Assembly: GCA_026929865.2 (NCBI GenBank)
Contig: CM049405.1
Location: 2,205,001 to 2,269,000 of the forward strand
Source of the DNA: Hyperoplus lanceolatus
Taxonomy: Eukaryota; Chordata; Actinopteri; Uranoscopiformes; Ammodytidae
Length of the DNA stretch: 64,000 bases
Reading direction: 5' to 3'
Shown: piece after piece, positions 39,501 to 54,500 of the stretch
Layout of the letters: the number at the start of each line of letters is the position of its first letter
How positions within the stretch are numbered: the stretch's first letter is position 1
Notes under the pieces: generated by a model
What the model was told of the DNA's origin: nothing
Seen by the model: only the letters and a program-made list of their open reading frames with translations
Databases searched by the model: none
Program-made: the position numbers and the translations under genes

Positions 39501-42500
39501 TTAATACCTTTCTTGGAAGTTTTACAAACGACATAAGCGTTGCAGACGGCGGACCCGGCTGCGTTTGAAACTTCACAAGAATACAAGCCCGCTGCTTCGG
39601 CTCGGTCGCTATTGAGGACTTCCAGAACACACGAGGACTCGCTGATCTTCACGTTGTATTTGTAGGAAGCCCAGATCGGCTTTCCGTCCTTCATCCAGCT
39701 AGCGTGCACGTTTTGGCTGCCGCTGTAGGTGCACGTCAGTTTCAATGGAGCGCCCATAACGTAGGATGTGTCCTGGAGCTTTTTGACAAAGCGCACAGGT
39801 TCTGAAGGAAGCAATAGCGGTGTTAGCAATGATAATAGCTGTATTTGTTAGCAAATCAGTGAGCAAGTGTGTTAGGAGGCAGTAGGGTTGGGCGGTATGG
39901 CGGTGTATACCAAGTGAATTATTGGCAATATTGTTTATGATGCAGCGGATAAAAACTCTTCGACCACTTAAAGATGAAGCACGCAAATCAGTATGCTACG
40001 TTGGAAAAGCCAAAAGATGTGTGTGGTGCTTTACCGCGTAAAGAACTTATAATTGTTCAACATTACTTTGAATGTATGTGAAGAGCAAGGAACTTCAGAG
40101 TCATGGTTAATTTCGGAAAAGAATCCAGTCAAGACGACATGAGATGCAACCGTAGCGGTCTATTTTTTGCACTGTTAGCCATAAAAACATCTAAATCAAT
40201 AAAACCAAAGTTAAACAATATGTTGATTCAATTGATCAACCTGTTTAGTTAGTAGCTGTGTGATAAGCGGGATAATGTGATTAAGATCCACCCAATGCGC
40301 GTTGGGCTCCGGTTGTTGTCTGTCTTTATTTCTTGAGTGTGACTCGTTCGCTATACATTATCACTTACTTATACTGTGATATACGATTTGGACCATACCG
40401 CCCAACCCTAGGAGGCTAAAGTTACCTAGTCGGACATTAGCCTGACAGACAGCAGAGCTAATAGCATTGGAGATTTCACAAGAATATTTCCCAGAAGCCT
40501 CTTCTCTGTCGCTGTTGAGAATCTCCAGAACGCAGGAATTGTCTGTAGTTTTGACGTTGTACTTGTAGGAAGCCCAGATCGGTTTGCCGTCTTTCATCCA
40601 GCTAACGTGCACGTGCTGGCTGCCCTTGTACATGACGTGAAGACGCAGAGGCTTGCCAACCCTAAAGGTCAGATCCTCCAGCTTTTTCACAAAGCACACA
40701 GGTTCTAGGAGAAGCAAGGGTGTTAGCGGTTAGCATAGCCTGAGAGCATTGAAGTGTGTGAAATGGAGTGAAGCAAATTTGCCAATAATTGTGATTGTCA
40801 GTTAAAACCACGAGTAAGGCTCATTGCTTTCAATTTTTAATAGTTTAATAACAAAAACAACATAGCGAGAAATTATGAGATTTTAATGTTCCATGAAGCT
40901 AAATTATTATTTAGTGCATTTAATTGGGAACTGTTGTGATAAATAGACTATTTACAAATTATTCTTAGTCAAATTGCAGTTGGTTCACCTCTAATTTGAT
41001 GTAAATTATGTAATGTTCACAGGTAGGTGAATAGGTGAATATTTTTCATTGCATTGACAGACAATGCATAGGGTCCCTACATTAATCCCAACATCAATAA
41101 AATCATGTTTTTGTTTGAAAACTAAAAAAAAAATAAAATCAATGAGCCATCGCCGTTTGGTGTGTGGTACCTAGTGTGACCTTAGCATGGCAGACAGCGC
41201 TGTTCTCAGAGTTAGAGACTTCGCAGGAGTATCTGCCTGCCGCTGCTAACCGGTCGCTGTTCAGAACATCCAAGACACAGGAGTTATCTGTGGTCTTGAC
41301 GTTGTACTTGTAGGACGCCCAGATGGGTTTGCCGTCCTTTTTCCAGCTCACACTGACCCGGGGGCTAGCACTGAAGCCGCAGTACAGCGACAAAGGCCGG
41401 CCCAGTCTGTAAGTTGTGTCTTCCAGCGGTTTAATAAAGCTCACAGGTTCTAAAGAAAGCAATTGGTGATGTTAGCAAGTAGCATGTTTTTATGTTACAG
41501 CAAAGCAAAGGCATGTTGATATAAAATGATTGGTCTGCAGCAGCCTGTTGCATCAGCTATGTGGAAGTTCTCTCTTCAGTTCATAACGATGCGTTGAAAC
41601 TAGTGAGTTTGATTGCTGTGTCAGCGTTTGGTTGCACCAAGGATACATAAGGGTCATCTTAGTTACAACTAACCAAAATATTGTGACATAAAAATCACGT
41701 TTTCAGACGCAAATTCAGGCTGGTTTTGCTAGGTTAATAAACTCCAAGGTACATTAGGAATGACCTTCAACATGGCTATGTTTGAACTTACTCATAGGTG
41801 GTGCAACAGTCTGCTGGTGATATTCTGAAAGTGAAAATGACAAAACTGAAATGTGCCGGTTTTGGAGTGCTTTTGGTAGTGGCTTTACCTATCTTAACCA
41901 GAGCATGGCAGATAGCGGTGCCCTCTGAATTGGAAATCTCGCATGAGTATTTCCCCACGGCTTTGCGGCTGTCGCTGTTGAGAACTTCCAGGGCGCAGGA
42001 GAAGTTGGTGGTTTTGACGTTGTATTGGTACGAAGCCCAGATGGGTTTTCCGTCCTTCATCCAGCTGACGTGAATCCTCTGGCTGCCAGTGAATTCGCAC
42101 TCCAGCGTGAAAGGGCGGCCGAGTTTATAGGAGGTGTTTCTCAGTTTTCTCACAAACCGAACGGGTTCTAAGAAAATTATTGAGTAATAGTGGTGTTAGT
42201 CGATATGAGCAGTTGTATTTCAGCATTGAGAAAGCAGGTTACATTGTGTGCTATTGAAAGTGAAATCCTTGCATGTTTATTCAAGAGGGTGGTCTTTTGA
42301 AATGAGAGCATGATGTATCGAGTAGAGTATAGTAGAGCCGGAAACCATGCGGTGGGAAAGCGCCATATAGTTTGAGAGAAAAAAATTATGAAATATTCTG
42401 AACATGAAATCCAAAAGCCCACGCTCTTGAATAACGATAAGAATAGAACTCCATAGCAGTGATGATAGCTGCTGCAGTTGGGTTACCTAGTTTGACATTA

Positions 42501-45500
42501 GCATGGCAAATATCGGTTCCTGTAGCGTTAGAAATTTCACATGTGTATTTTCCGGCAGCCTCTTCCCGGTCGTTGTTGAGCACTTCCAGGATGCAGCTGT
42601 CCTTGGTGGTCTTGACGTTGTACTTATACGAAGCCCAGATGAGTTTTCCGTCTTTCTTCCAAGTCACGGAAAGTCTCGGGCTTCCGTAGTACGAGCACTT
42701 GAGGGTCAGAGGTTCGCGGAGCCTGAAATAAGTGTCTTCCAGCTTTTGCACGAAGCAAGCCGGCTCTGAGAAAGGGTAATGGTCGGGTTAGTTAGCATGT
42801 TGGCTTCATTATGTTATGGTAGCAGTCAGGTATTAGTCTCAAATATTTGTGATAACCTTAGCTCTAGATCACTACTACTTGTACCATGACCACACAACAG
42901 TGGAAAACCTCTGTTGGTTGATGAATTCAAAAGCAGATGTTGTGTTAATAAAGCCCCTGTCAAACCAAATCCACAAAATCCTTCTAAATATGTAATTTGG
43001 GGAGTTAGTTGCATCATACTAAGCATCTTTAAAGAGTAAGGCATATTTATCCATACAATCCAAATAAATAAATATTGCTATTTAATTTGATAAACTTTAC
43101 AGAAATTCAGTTTAGATGACGCAAGCTATGGTCTTGTTCTTCTTTCACAATAAGTATTTTAAACCAATCACATTGTTCTCTGCCCAAACTGTTCTGTTTC
43201 CAGGGGAGACCGTTTCATACGGCCACGCTCACACAGTCCTGGCAATGGTTAAGACAGTAAAAAAGTTTTTTTAACTAAGTTTTATAAGGTTGAGATAGCC
43301 AAACCTCGATATAATATATTGGGTTTTTTTGTACTTTTTTTTAGACCAGGTTTCCAGAGGCTTTAAAGAGTTTGTGACTTTACCTAGACCGACGCGGGCG
43401 CTGCAGACATCTGTTCCGGCTTTGTTGGAAATTTCGCAAGTGTAAGTTCCAGCTGCTTCTGGTCTGTCGCTGTTCAGGACTTCCAAGATGCATGTTGAAC
43501 CATTAGTTTTAACATTATACTGATAGGAAGCCCAGATCAGCTTGCCGTCCTTTTTCCACGTGACGTTAATCCTCTGTGTTCCGACGTATGAGCAGACAAG
43601 CTTCAGCGGCTTGCCCACAATGAAAGTGGTGTCTTCAAGCTTCTTGACGAAGCGCACAGGTTCTGAGTAAGGGAAGCAATGCTGGCGTTAGAAGCGTGCT
43701 CATTATAATGATTGTTGCCATGCATTTAGCTCTTAGCTCTTATGGATGAAAATGTAAATGATATCAACAAAACTGATAGAACTATGACATTAGTATTTAG
43801 CAAGAGATTAATATTACACCAGGAGTTATCTCAAGACTATGACATCGACTAAAAGAGTATCCATTAACATGTACAACTAGCAGATCTTCTGAATTTCATC
43901 CCCATTGAACAGAATGTGTGTTAGTGTATGGAAAATGAGTATCACCTTGCACCGCCACTTTACAGCTGGCAGAGGCCATACCGATCCGGTTCTCAGCCTT
44001 GCATGAGTATTCGCCTTGATCAAACTTGGTAGTTTTGGTCATTTTCAAAGTGGCGACACCCCTTGCAAAGTCCATTGAACAAGTTTCTGACTTTCGCAGT
44101 TTTCCGTCAGCTTTAAACCAAGCTACGGAGATGTCAGGAGTTCCTGCAATATGGCATTTCAGGGCAAACTCCTGACCTTCAATAACCTCCATTGGCTCCA
44201 TCTTTCCAACAAAGTATGGACGTTCTAAAGTGAAAGATGGTGATGATGAAGATGGGTTTAGTTCAACTACAGATGTAGTGGATGGAAAATGAATTATTAC
44301 AGGTGAAAACTAAAAATATAAACATGCACATGGTGAATTGTTTACCTAGAATTGACACATTTGCTTCACAACGGTCACTTCCGACTCCGTTGTCTACTTC
44401 GCAAGAGTATCTACCGCCTGCTTCCATCCTTTCCGAGTAAAGAACTTCCAGCATGCATGAGGTGTCTGTGGTGGTGACATTGTACTGGTACGAGGCCCAG
44501 ATGATCTTGCCATCCTTCTTCCAGCTCACATTCACCCTGGGTGTTCCGGCAAATGAGACCTCAAGTCTCAAAGGCTTTCCCTTTTCTGAGGAAATATCCC
44601 TCAACTTCTTCACAAAGTGGACCGGTTCTGGGAGAGGCAATTCCAAGGTAAGTCACATACAATTCACCTTTAGAGGAACACAGATTGTTAAAAGAAGATA
44701 TCTATCATGCTAACAAACCTTTCACAAACAGGTTAACTGGGCAGCTTTCCTTCCCAGCATTGTTAATGATCTGGCAGGTGTATTCTCCTGCGTGGGAGCT
44801 GTCCACTTTGTTCAGCACCAAAGTGGCGACATCTTCCTTCAGGGAAATCTCGCAGCCCCTTCCGTGCAGCATTTCCTTAGGTCCCCTGAACCATTTGACT
44901 TTCAGTGGGGCGCTGCCTCTCACTTTAGCTGAGAAAGACACATTTTTGCCGGGCAAGGTCTCCTTTGCTTCGGGCTTTACCGCGAAAGATGGAGGTTCTG
45001 GTTTCAAATAAAAGAAGATTTTTTTGCAAGATAATCATTAACTTTTTTTAAACGAGTCCAATCCTGTGCAAATTAATAATCCGTAAACTGTCTCTTTCTC
45101 GACTTTCTTGACGACTACTGACCTGTCACATTGATCGAAGCGCTCGTCTCACTGGCTCCTGCTGCGTTTACAGCTTTGCACGTGTATTTGCCGGAATCTG
45201 TCATCTTGATACTTGGGACTATGAGCTTACAGTTATTGTCAGTGTAGCTAATGTCATAGTTTGGTCCACGGTTGATCTCCTGGCCGTTGTGGAACCAGGA
45301 AGTTGTTAAAGGAGCCGAGCCTGTGACCTTACAATCCATCTCACCAGGCTTACCCACAACGAGGTGGGTGTCTCTCAGCTTCCTTATGAAACTCGGCGGA
45401 ATCAACTTATCTATTGTCAAGAAAACAACAAGTGATGAAGCTTTTTCTTAGAGCTAACAGCTAATTAAAAAAGGATTAAATAGTAGTGAGAGGGCTTTTA

Positions 45501-48500
45501 TACAAGGGCCACAAACCTGAGACAGAAAGCTTAGTTTTGCAAGAGGCCGAACCGACATGGTTCGCAACCTCAAGCTTGTATTCTCCAGAATCTGCTTTAT
45601 CAGCAGAGCGGATCTTCAGGGTAGCCACCTTCTTTGCGAAGGACATCTGGTACTTGGCACCAGCGGAGAGCGCTTCGCTGTCCTTGAACCACTTAGTTTT
45701 CAGGTCTGGTGAACCAGAAACTGTGATTTCAAGAGCTGCGTTATCTCCTGTCTTCACGTTCAAAGACTCGGGGCTATCAACGATAGCAGCGGGCTCTAGA
45801 ATATCAGGGAAGAAGATATTAAGCTAAATAGAGCCTTACACTGTCACTGGTTCTAATATAGTAAATAGGGCTGTCAAACAATTTTTTTTTTTAATCGCGA
45901 TTAATTGCATTAAAGTCGGGAGGATCTACAAACCTAGAACGGTCACTTGGGAGACAGACTCCACCACTCCAGAGTCGTTCTTCAGCTGGCAGGTGTATTT
46001 ACCCGCGGTGGTCTGGTCGGCAGTGGGGACAACTAGAGTGACCACGTTATTCTCAAAGGTGATCTTTCTGTTGTCACCGTCTCTGAGAATGTGATCTTTG
46101 TCCTGAACCCAGCACACAGTGAGGGGCTCGGAGCCTTGCACTTTAGCTGTCAGCGTTAGCTTCTGACCGATCGTCACCGATTGGTCCGAAAGCCTCTTGA
46201 CAAACTCTGGTTTTGCTGGATCATAATGGAAAGATTATAGGTAAGGAGGGGTCATCGCATTACAGGTGGAGTCAGCGATTCTGGAGAATGCTTGTTGTCA
46301 AAATCACTTTTTGACGTAATCTGCAAATATCTCCTGACGATCTAATACCCGTCTGTACTGTGTGTGTGCTGAAAACTAATCGGTGTTTTGCCGATTGGGA
46401 GTAGTGTAAGGAAAGTGGGCCCCCTTTCTTTACAGTACATACCAGTGTACAGAGCCTAGGCTGTGTAATGACACCAGATGTTTTTTTCAGCGCACACACA
46501 ATACAGACAAAACGCGGATCGTGAGGAGATATTCACTGTTTTAAAAAAAAAAAGTGATTTTGACAACAGGCATTCTCCAAAAATCGCTGACTCCACCTTT
46601 AAGACTTTAGCTTTGAGGAAATGGCCTCTCATTCTGTACTAACCTTTAAGAGTAATGGGAGCACGGCAGGATTCAGTTCCTACATTGTTGGACACTTTGC
46701 ACTCGTAAAGCCCAGCGTCATCCTGCTCCAGTTTGATAATGTGAAGAGCAGCGGAATGTCCTGAACTGACCATCTTATGTTTCCTGCTCTCCTTCAGTGG
46801 CTTCAAGTCTTTGTACCAGTTAACTTTGAAAGGTGGAGTGCCTACCATCTCACAGTGTAGGCTAGCATCTTTGCCTTTAACACCCTCTACCGGGCTTGGA
46901 GTTTTCATAAAGGTTGGGGGATCTGAAAAATATATATCAAGTTATATTAACAAAAGTAACAAGCAAGTCTTCAATGGCAAGCAAATTGATCGGTCGGTAG
47001 GGCAGTTCCATTGGAAAGAGAAACTCTTGTATCATGCTTAAGATCAGTCCATGCTTGAGGGAATCCATCCAGGCGTTGAAAGAAATAACAAGAAATTGTT
47101 CACAAGAGAATGATTTTCATGCTACGATTGGGACTAGGTCATAACATATTAACATCATGGAAAAGGTTAAGTAATTCAAAGGTAAACTGTAGGTCATTCC
47201 ATCAAAATCAGGGAGAAACGTATCTTTGACGAAGAGGGCATTCAGACACGCTGGAGGATAAAAGTCGGATGTTCAATAGAAAAACAAATACGGTTGTTGA
47301 AATCCATGCTAAAGTTTTTAGACTGGTTTCCCGATATCAAAACTGCAGGATTTCCATTCCTTCTGTGTCATGCTACAAAACTTAAAGATGGGTGAAAATT
47401 CCACAAAACCAAACCGTATAGCCAAGACTTAGTTTTGTATAGCTGACCTTGTACTGTAAGAACAGAGCTGCAGCTTGTACTGCCAGCATCATTTTGAGCC
47501 TCAAGCGTGAAGACTCCATTATCCTCAAACTTAGTGCTGAGTAGTTGGAGGTACGCAGTCGACTCGACATACGTTATTTTGTAGTTGCCTCCGTCCGATA
47601 GCTTTTGATCGTTTTTGAACCAGCACATTTTAAGGGAAGATGAGCTGGTGCATTTGCATTCAAAGCGGAATTCCTGAGCAAACCTCACAAAGGTCGTGGG
47701 AGGGAGTTTCAGGACAAACTGAGGTGGTTCTGTAAAGTCAAAAAGAGTCACGTTAACTAGTGTAATGCATTTTAAACACTTGAGAACCACAGTGACATAT
47801 TGAGGAGGTTTGTAGATAGATGACTGGATGCTTTGAAAGTGCAACATATATTCCTGGAAAAGAAGAAATGTTAAGAGAAGAGCTGTTAACATGGAAGAAG
47901 AAGAAAAGATGCGAGTTAGTTAAGTGGCGATGGCGGTTGATGAAGAGAAAGACAAAGATTCCAACCTTTCACCATTAACTCTGCTGCACTTTCAGGGTTC
48001 GTACAGTTTCTTAAGAGTAAAATTCAACGACATTTCCATCACTTTCAAGATAAAAGTTCAACTTCTTTCCAGGACCGCGAAGCTTTAAAAATATAAATGC
48101 GGAAAAAAACACTGCTATGATTTCATACATTGCCTTATCAGTAAAATGGGACTGTATTCGTATGATTTATGTTGACAATCACCTAATAAAGCTATTTAAG
48201 CTGCACCTTCCAACCAAGTGCGTGGCTTCACATATATCTATCTATAGGCCTATCATAACACTCATCTGAGGAGTTCCAGCTAACCTGCAATCGAGTAATA
48301 CCGGATCTCCACAAGTAACTTTGACTACCCTTGGCTTCTCTTGGATAGTATATGCCTCTAAAACACCAATGAATAAGGATGAGTAGGTTGGTTGTTGGCG
48401 TTAAAAGTAAGGATTATTGTTAAGAAGCAACCATCAAGAGATACCTTGCACTGATAGCGCAGCAAAGCACATTTGTCCTGCCAAGCCTGGTTCACCACCT

Positions 48501-51500
48501 GGCCGGTGTATTTCCCACCGTGAAATGCCTCACAGGCAATAATCCTAAGAGAAGCCATTTTATTCTCAACTATTCTCCCGATCTTTGTATCCTCTGGTCT
48601 CCAGTTATCTTTTAGCCATCGTACAGAAAGATTCGAAGAACCAACCTAGGTGCAGCTAAAGACCCCAACCTCTCCCAGAACAGTGAAGATGTTTTCTATC
48701 ATCTTAACAAATGTTGGAATGTCTAATTTAAAACAATATGTATTTTTAAACCAGAAAGCGTAAAGTGTTGTGTGCCTGTTGTAGGGCAGCCCGCTGAAAG
48801 TCTATGATTGGAATTATCAACGTCTTCCTATACACCACTCCCCCCCCCACACCTCCAGAAAAAATCCTGTATATACAACAGTGTTATACAATATCTCTCT
48901 GTGAACACAATGCAATGAAAAGCATTATTAACACAGTGTTTAACCCTTTTGAACCATGAGTCAAACTAGTCAGAGTAAGTGACCTTCTGCCTATGTTGAC
49001 AATGACTGAATAATGAATAATAAATATGAACTACACTTTATTAAGAAAATATGGGCAACTGAACATTTTTCAATAATATTTCTAAGTCAGGATGAACATT
49101 TTGTGTAAAATAGACAGTTCTTTATGGAAGATCCCTAAGTCAGTCTAGTCAATATGCAGAAAATCCAGCATATCCGGTAACGTGTTCAGCTTTCAAATCA
49201 AGCATTTTAGAAACTTTCCAGACTCTGTACTAAACCCTGCACTTTGCATGTTCTGAAATAACTTGCTATTCCTAATAGAACACAATCCAAAGCTGAGTTA
49301 ACTGCGACCAATCACAGGTGTTATGAAGCGACAAATAAGACATCAAGCTTGACATACGTATAAATAGCAACGGAGAAGACAAATAACAAGATTCATAAAC
49401 GTCCTACAAACCTGATACTATGAGCACAGCGGTAGATCGCTGAGTCCCGGCTTTGTTTTGTGCCACACACACATATTTCCCGGCGTGTGTTAATTGAGCA
49501 TTTTTCAAATTCAACACAGCCGTTTTGGTGTCAAAGGACATCTTAATGTGCTCGTCATCAGTGACCTCATGACCGTCCTTCGTCCAGGTCACGGTCATGG
49601 GAAGTGATCCAGACAAGATGCACTTCATAGAGAGCTCAGTGCCCACCATGCAAGCCATGTTCTCTAGTCTCTGAACAAATGTTGGTGGTTCTAGTGGGAG
49701 AAGACCACAAGTCAGACTGAAAGCGGAAGAGGTTTTACACACACACACAAGATCCACATTGCATCCACAAATTCTATAACACCTCGATAAAATCTTTTTC
49801 TAGCTCCTTCATCTCTTTAGAAACTAAAATGGTATAGAACTATCAGCTGAAGTAAAATTTGAGAAAAGTGTTTGTTATCACACAAGAATTTGCGCATTGT
49901 TTGCTGCCAAAATCTTTCCAATAAGCCTAAATTGGAATTGCATAAAATTGGAAAAATAAAAGTTGGGAAGATCCTGCAAACTCATAGATCTAGGACCTTG
50001 AAAACGTTACTATTCCTAACTTTTTCATTTTTAATTTGTTAAAAAAATTATTATTATTATTATTTGTAGGCAGTTGTATGAATTGATAAAAGATAACCCT
50101 GGTTTGTCCTCAGACTAACCTTTGAGTGTCATCTCACAAGAGCAAGATGTCTCGCCGACATCGTTAGAGACCGTGCACTGGTACTTCCCAGCGTCTCCGA
50201 TGTCACAGTTCGAGATGTGGAGACTGACACGGTCGTTCTCAACACTCATCTCATGCCTCTTATCGCTTATGATCAGTTTATCATTGACCAAGCAAATGAC
50301 TTCAAATGGAGGAGAACCAGTAACGGTTCCCACCAAGGTAACGTTCGACCCCTTTAACATCTCGGCCGATTCGATAGGCCTCACAAACACTGGAGGCTCT
50401 ATGAAAGCAAAAAGATAATAATAAAATGTTATATTTATGGGGAATAGATAAGAGGGCTGAATAGTTAGGTTTGGTGTCCTAAGGCCGGTCTGGTCCACAC
50501 AGTTCATTTAACTGCTCGAAGACTCCAAATTAAAAAATCTACATTTTCTTATTATTTGTATACTTTACAGTTGCAATGTTAACCTACAGCCTATGTATTT
50601 TAGAATGTTTTACTACTGCTTTCATTGCTTTTCTAATGGCTGTACTCAGTTGTTTTACCTTGTAACCTGTTCTGCTGTGTAATTTAATACAAATCAAAAT
50701 TAATATGAATAGCCTACAGTAGTTGTAAGTATTTAGTTATGGTTAGGCCTACATTAGATAAATAACTAATATTAACATAACTATAACAAAATATAAGAAG
50801 TAGGAAAAATAAGCTATTTTAAATATAAAAATAATACAGTAAATATTTTAACAGCATAATTAATTTGTATGTAAGCCTACATGTGGTGCAAATGACTAAA
50901 TATATAGAAGGTGAAATGAAGTGGATGAAAACATCTTTAAACATTGTGAATAATGTTTAATTTGAGGGTTGTTGCTGACTGGAGACAGTGACGTAAACGA
51001 CCAATGTGGACCAGACTTGAAGCCATCAGTCTAAAGTTTATCTAATATAACCAAAGTGTATCTAATACAACCAAAGTAAACCAACCTTTGACTGATACTG
51101 AGCTGCTGGTTTGGTCTTTGCCGGCCTCGCTCGATGCATTGCAGACATAATCTCCACTATCGTCTACAGAACACTCCTCTACCTCCAGAGTGGCTAGAGA
51201 ATTGTCGAAGGACATTTTGTGCCTGTGGTCTGCAGAGATTTCTGAGCCGTTTTTAGACCATGTGATCTTAATCACAGGCGTGCCTTGCACTTTGCAGGAC
51301 AGCTTCAGAGGGTTTCCAGTTTTCACCACATATGAAGGCTCGAGCTTCATTGTGAATGATGGAGCATCTGTGAAAGTATCATTAACAGCAACAGTAGAAA
51401 GAAGAGGTTAATTTAAGGGAAGAACATCTTAGTTCATCGTAAAACTTGAGCGTACAGCGTGAAGGTATAGGTGAAGTCTACGATTATGGAGAATGCTTGT

Positions 51501-54500
51501 TGTAAAAATCACTTTTTGTAAAAAAAATCCAGCGTTAACACAAGGATTTTTTTTCAGTAAACACACACAGTAGGGACACAGTAAACACACACAGTAGGGA
51601 CACAGTAAACACACACAGTAGGGACAGGTGACGAGATATTTACAGATATTTCACAAAAAGTGATTTTGACACAACACAACAAGTGTTCTCTCAGATCGTT
51701 GACTCAACCTTTTTAAGCGTTCAGCGCAAAAAGAAAGAATTAAGATAGCACCTTTCACAAAGACGACTGCAGTGCAATCCACCTTCCCCGCTTCGTTGGA
51801 CACTTGGCATGTGTATTTACCAGAGTCAGTGGGTTTGAGAGAGTGTAGCTCCAGAGAGCTGGAAGTCGCCTCTTTCTTTATCGCATACTTTCCACCAGGG
51901 AAAATCTCTTTCACCTCTTGGAACCATTTTATAACCAGAGGAGCTGAGCCGGTAAAGGCTGATTTGAGAACAACGTTTGACCCTGGTGTGACGTCCTGGG
52001 ATTCAGGTTTCACCGTGAAGGTTGGTGGTTCTAGAGTCATTTAAGGAAGGGGGGGGGAACAAAGCATACATTCATATTCAACGCCTAGTGAGAAATCCTG
52101 ACCATTTCTGTTGTTTTTTTTTAAATTCAAACTCATCTAACCTTTGACTGCTAAAGTGCCCGAGGTCTTGTTCTGGCCGGCATTGTTTGAGGCCCGGCAT
52201 GTGTACACTCCACAATCGTTCTGCTCCAGGCTGGTTACGATCAAAGAGGCTCTACTTTCACTGAAATCAAGCTTATATTTGTCACCGGCGTGGATTTCCT
52301 TATCATCTTTGAACCAAGAAAATGCAATGGGCTGAGATCCGGCAGCTCTGCACTCCAAGGAAGCATCACTACCGATCTTGCCACCAACGTTCTTTAGAGG
52401 TTTGGTGAAATCTGGTGGAACTGCGCGATCTGTTTTGAGGGAAATATATCAAAACTGTCATCAAGGAGCAAACCCCTAAAACTGCTAGCTATTAAATTAA
52501 CACAATGTGTTCTTGGCTAACGCTAACACTGACCTAAAACCGTGACTGTGCAGGTGCACTCGTCTTTTCCGACTTTATTCGCAACCTCCATCTTGTACTC
52601 GCAGGTGTCTCCTTTGTCTGCCTCGAGAATCTTTAAAGTGGCAGTGCTTTCCTTCAAGGCCATCTTGTATTTACGGCCACTGATCATCTCTTTGCCGTCT
52701 TTCAACCATTTCACTTTCAGTTCTGGGGTTCCAGAAATCGTGCACTCCAGCGTGGCTATATTTCCAGCGGACACAACGATGGACGCCGCTTTCTCTAAGA
52801 TCCTAGCAGGTTCTACAACAAAGCACCATTTTTTTTTTAGACTTTTCAAACACCCTACATTTAAACTTTGGGAAATGCTGCTATCGAAAAGGAATATGCT
52901 CTAACCTTGAATGGTTAAAATAGCTTCACATTTCTGCTCTCCTGCCTGGTTTTCAGCAAGGCAAGTGTACTTTCCGCCGTGCCTTATCTCAGCAGAAGAG
53001 AAGGAAATGCTTGCGACGTTGTTCTCAAAAGTCATCTTGACACTTGGATCGTCGTCTCTGAGCAGCTCAGAGTCTTTCATCCATTTGATACTGATGGGAA
53101 CTGAACCTTTTACGGTTCCCTGCAGCTTCAGTGTATTTCCCAACACTGCTGTCGCGCTCTCAACCCTCTTTGTGAACATAGGAGGCTCTGAAATAGTACG
53201 AGTAATAATTCAAACAACAGCCAAGAAGACTAGAATAATAATTAGAATTCTATGTAAGACACTGCAGGCAGAAAAGGGTCAATTGATATTTTACAAACCA
53301 AATTTGTTTTAAATGTACGTAATCAAATGGCAAAGTGTCATGATTCAATAAATTAGTTAAACATTTACCCTATCCACCTGCAGTGTATTTCTGTCTAGCC
53401 TATATCCTTTATTCGACATTACTAACCTCTTTGTTTAGTTACTGACTTAGACGTTGCAGACCCAACATCATTTGAAACGACACATTCATATTCTCCTGCG
53501 TCAGCGCTCTCAAAGGAGTGGATCTCCAGAGAGTTGAGCGCCCCCTGAGACACTATTCTGTACTTCTTATCAGTCGCAAGGCGGTTTTTATTCTTTTTCC
53601 ACGCCACATCAAACGGAGCAGAGCCTGAAATTGCACATTCCAGCACAGCGACAGATCCTCTCACTGCCTCTATGGGAATTAACTCCTTACTGAAAGATGG
53701 GGGCTCTGAAGTAAAAACATATTATGGTTCAGTTAGATGAGTTTTCCTTTGCTGACTGATCACTTGGTTCTAGGGCTGAGCGATATGACCAGAATCTTAT
53801 AACAATAATTATAAATTGTATTTATAAAGCGCTCGCTTTTCGAGAAATTAAAGTTACTCATATCTCAATATCGGTCATTTCATATCCTGGTAATGATACA
53901 TATGTGACCATATTAAGGTTTATATTCGTGATTTTACAAGAAAAAAGTTGTAATATAAAAAAATGCATGTTAGCCTTTTTTAAAGGGACACTGTGTAACA
54001 TTTTAAGTAATTTATTAGCTAAAATCAATATCCTCATTCATAAATAGGTCCTCATTGGTGTAAAATCACCTCTGTCAATAATCTGAATTATCCTCCTGAG
54101 TGGAGAATTACAAATATTAATATTAAGTAATTAATATTGCCTTTTCTCTTAGCATCCAAGCCGCAATGTCGTCCAAATGACGAGAACTATTGACATTGTA
54201 ACAACAAAAAAAGCGATATTGCATAAAATGAAACCATAGACATTTTTATTTTGTCAGACGATTTATATAGATATCTCGTCATATCGCACAGCCCTATTTT
54301 TTTTCGAATTTGCTTCTATATGTAAATAACCTAAATCTACAAACCTTTCACGGATACTTTAGTGCTGCAGCTTTCACAGCCAGAGTCATTGAGAATCTCA
54401 CAAGTGAAGTTTCCACTGTCACTCAACTTGACATTCTTAATCTCAAGAGTAGTAACACCTTCCTTAAGACTCATAACAAATCTGCCACCAGCGGATATCT

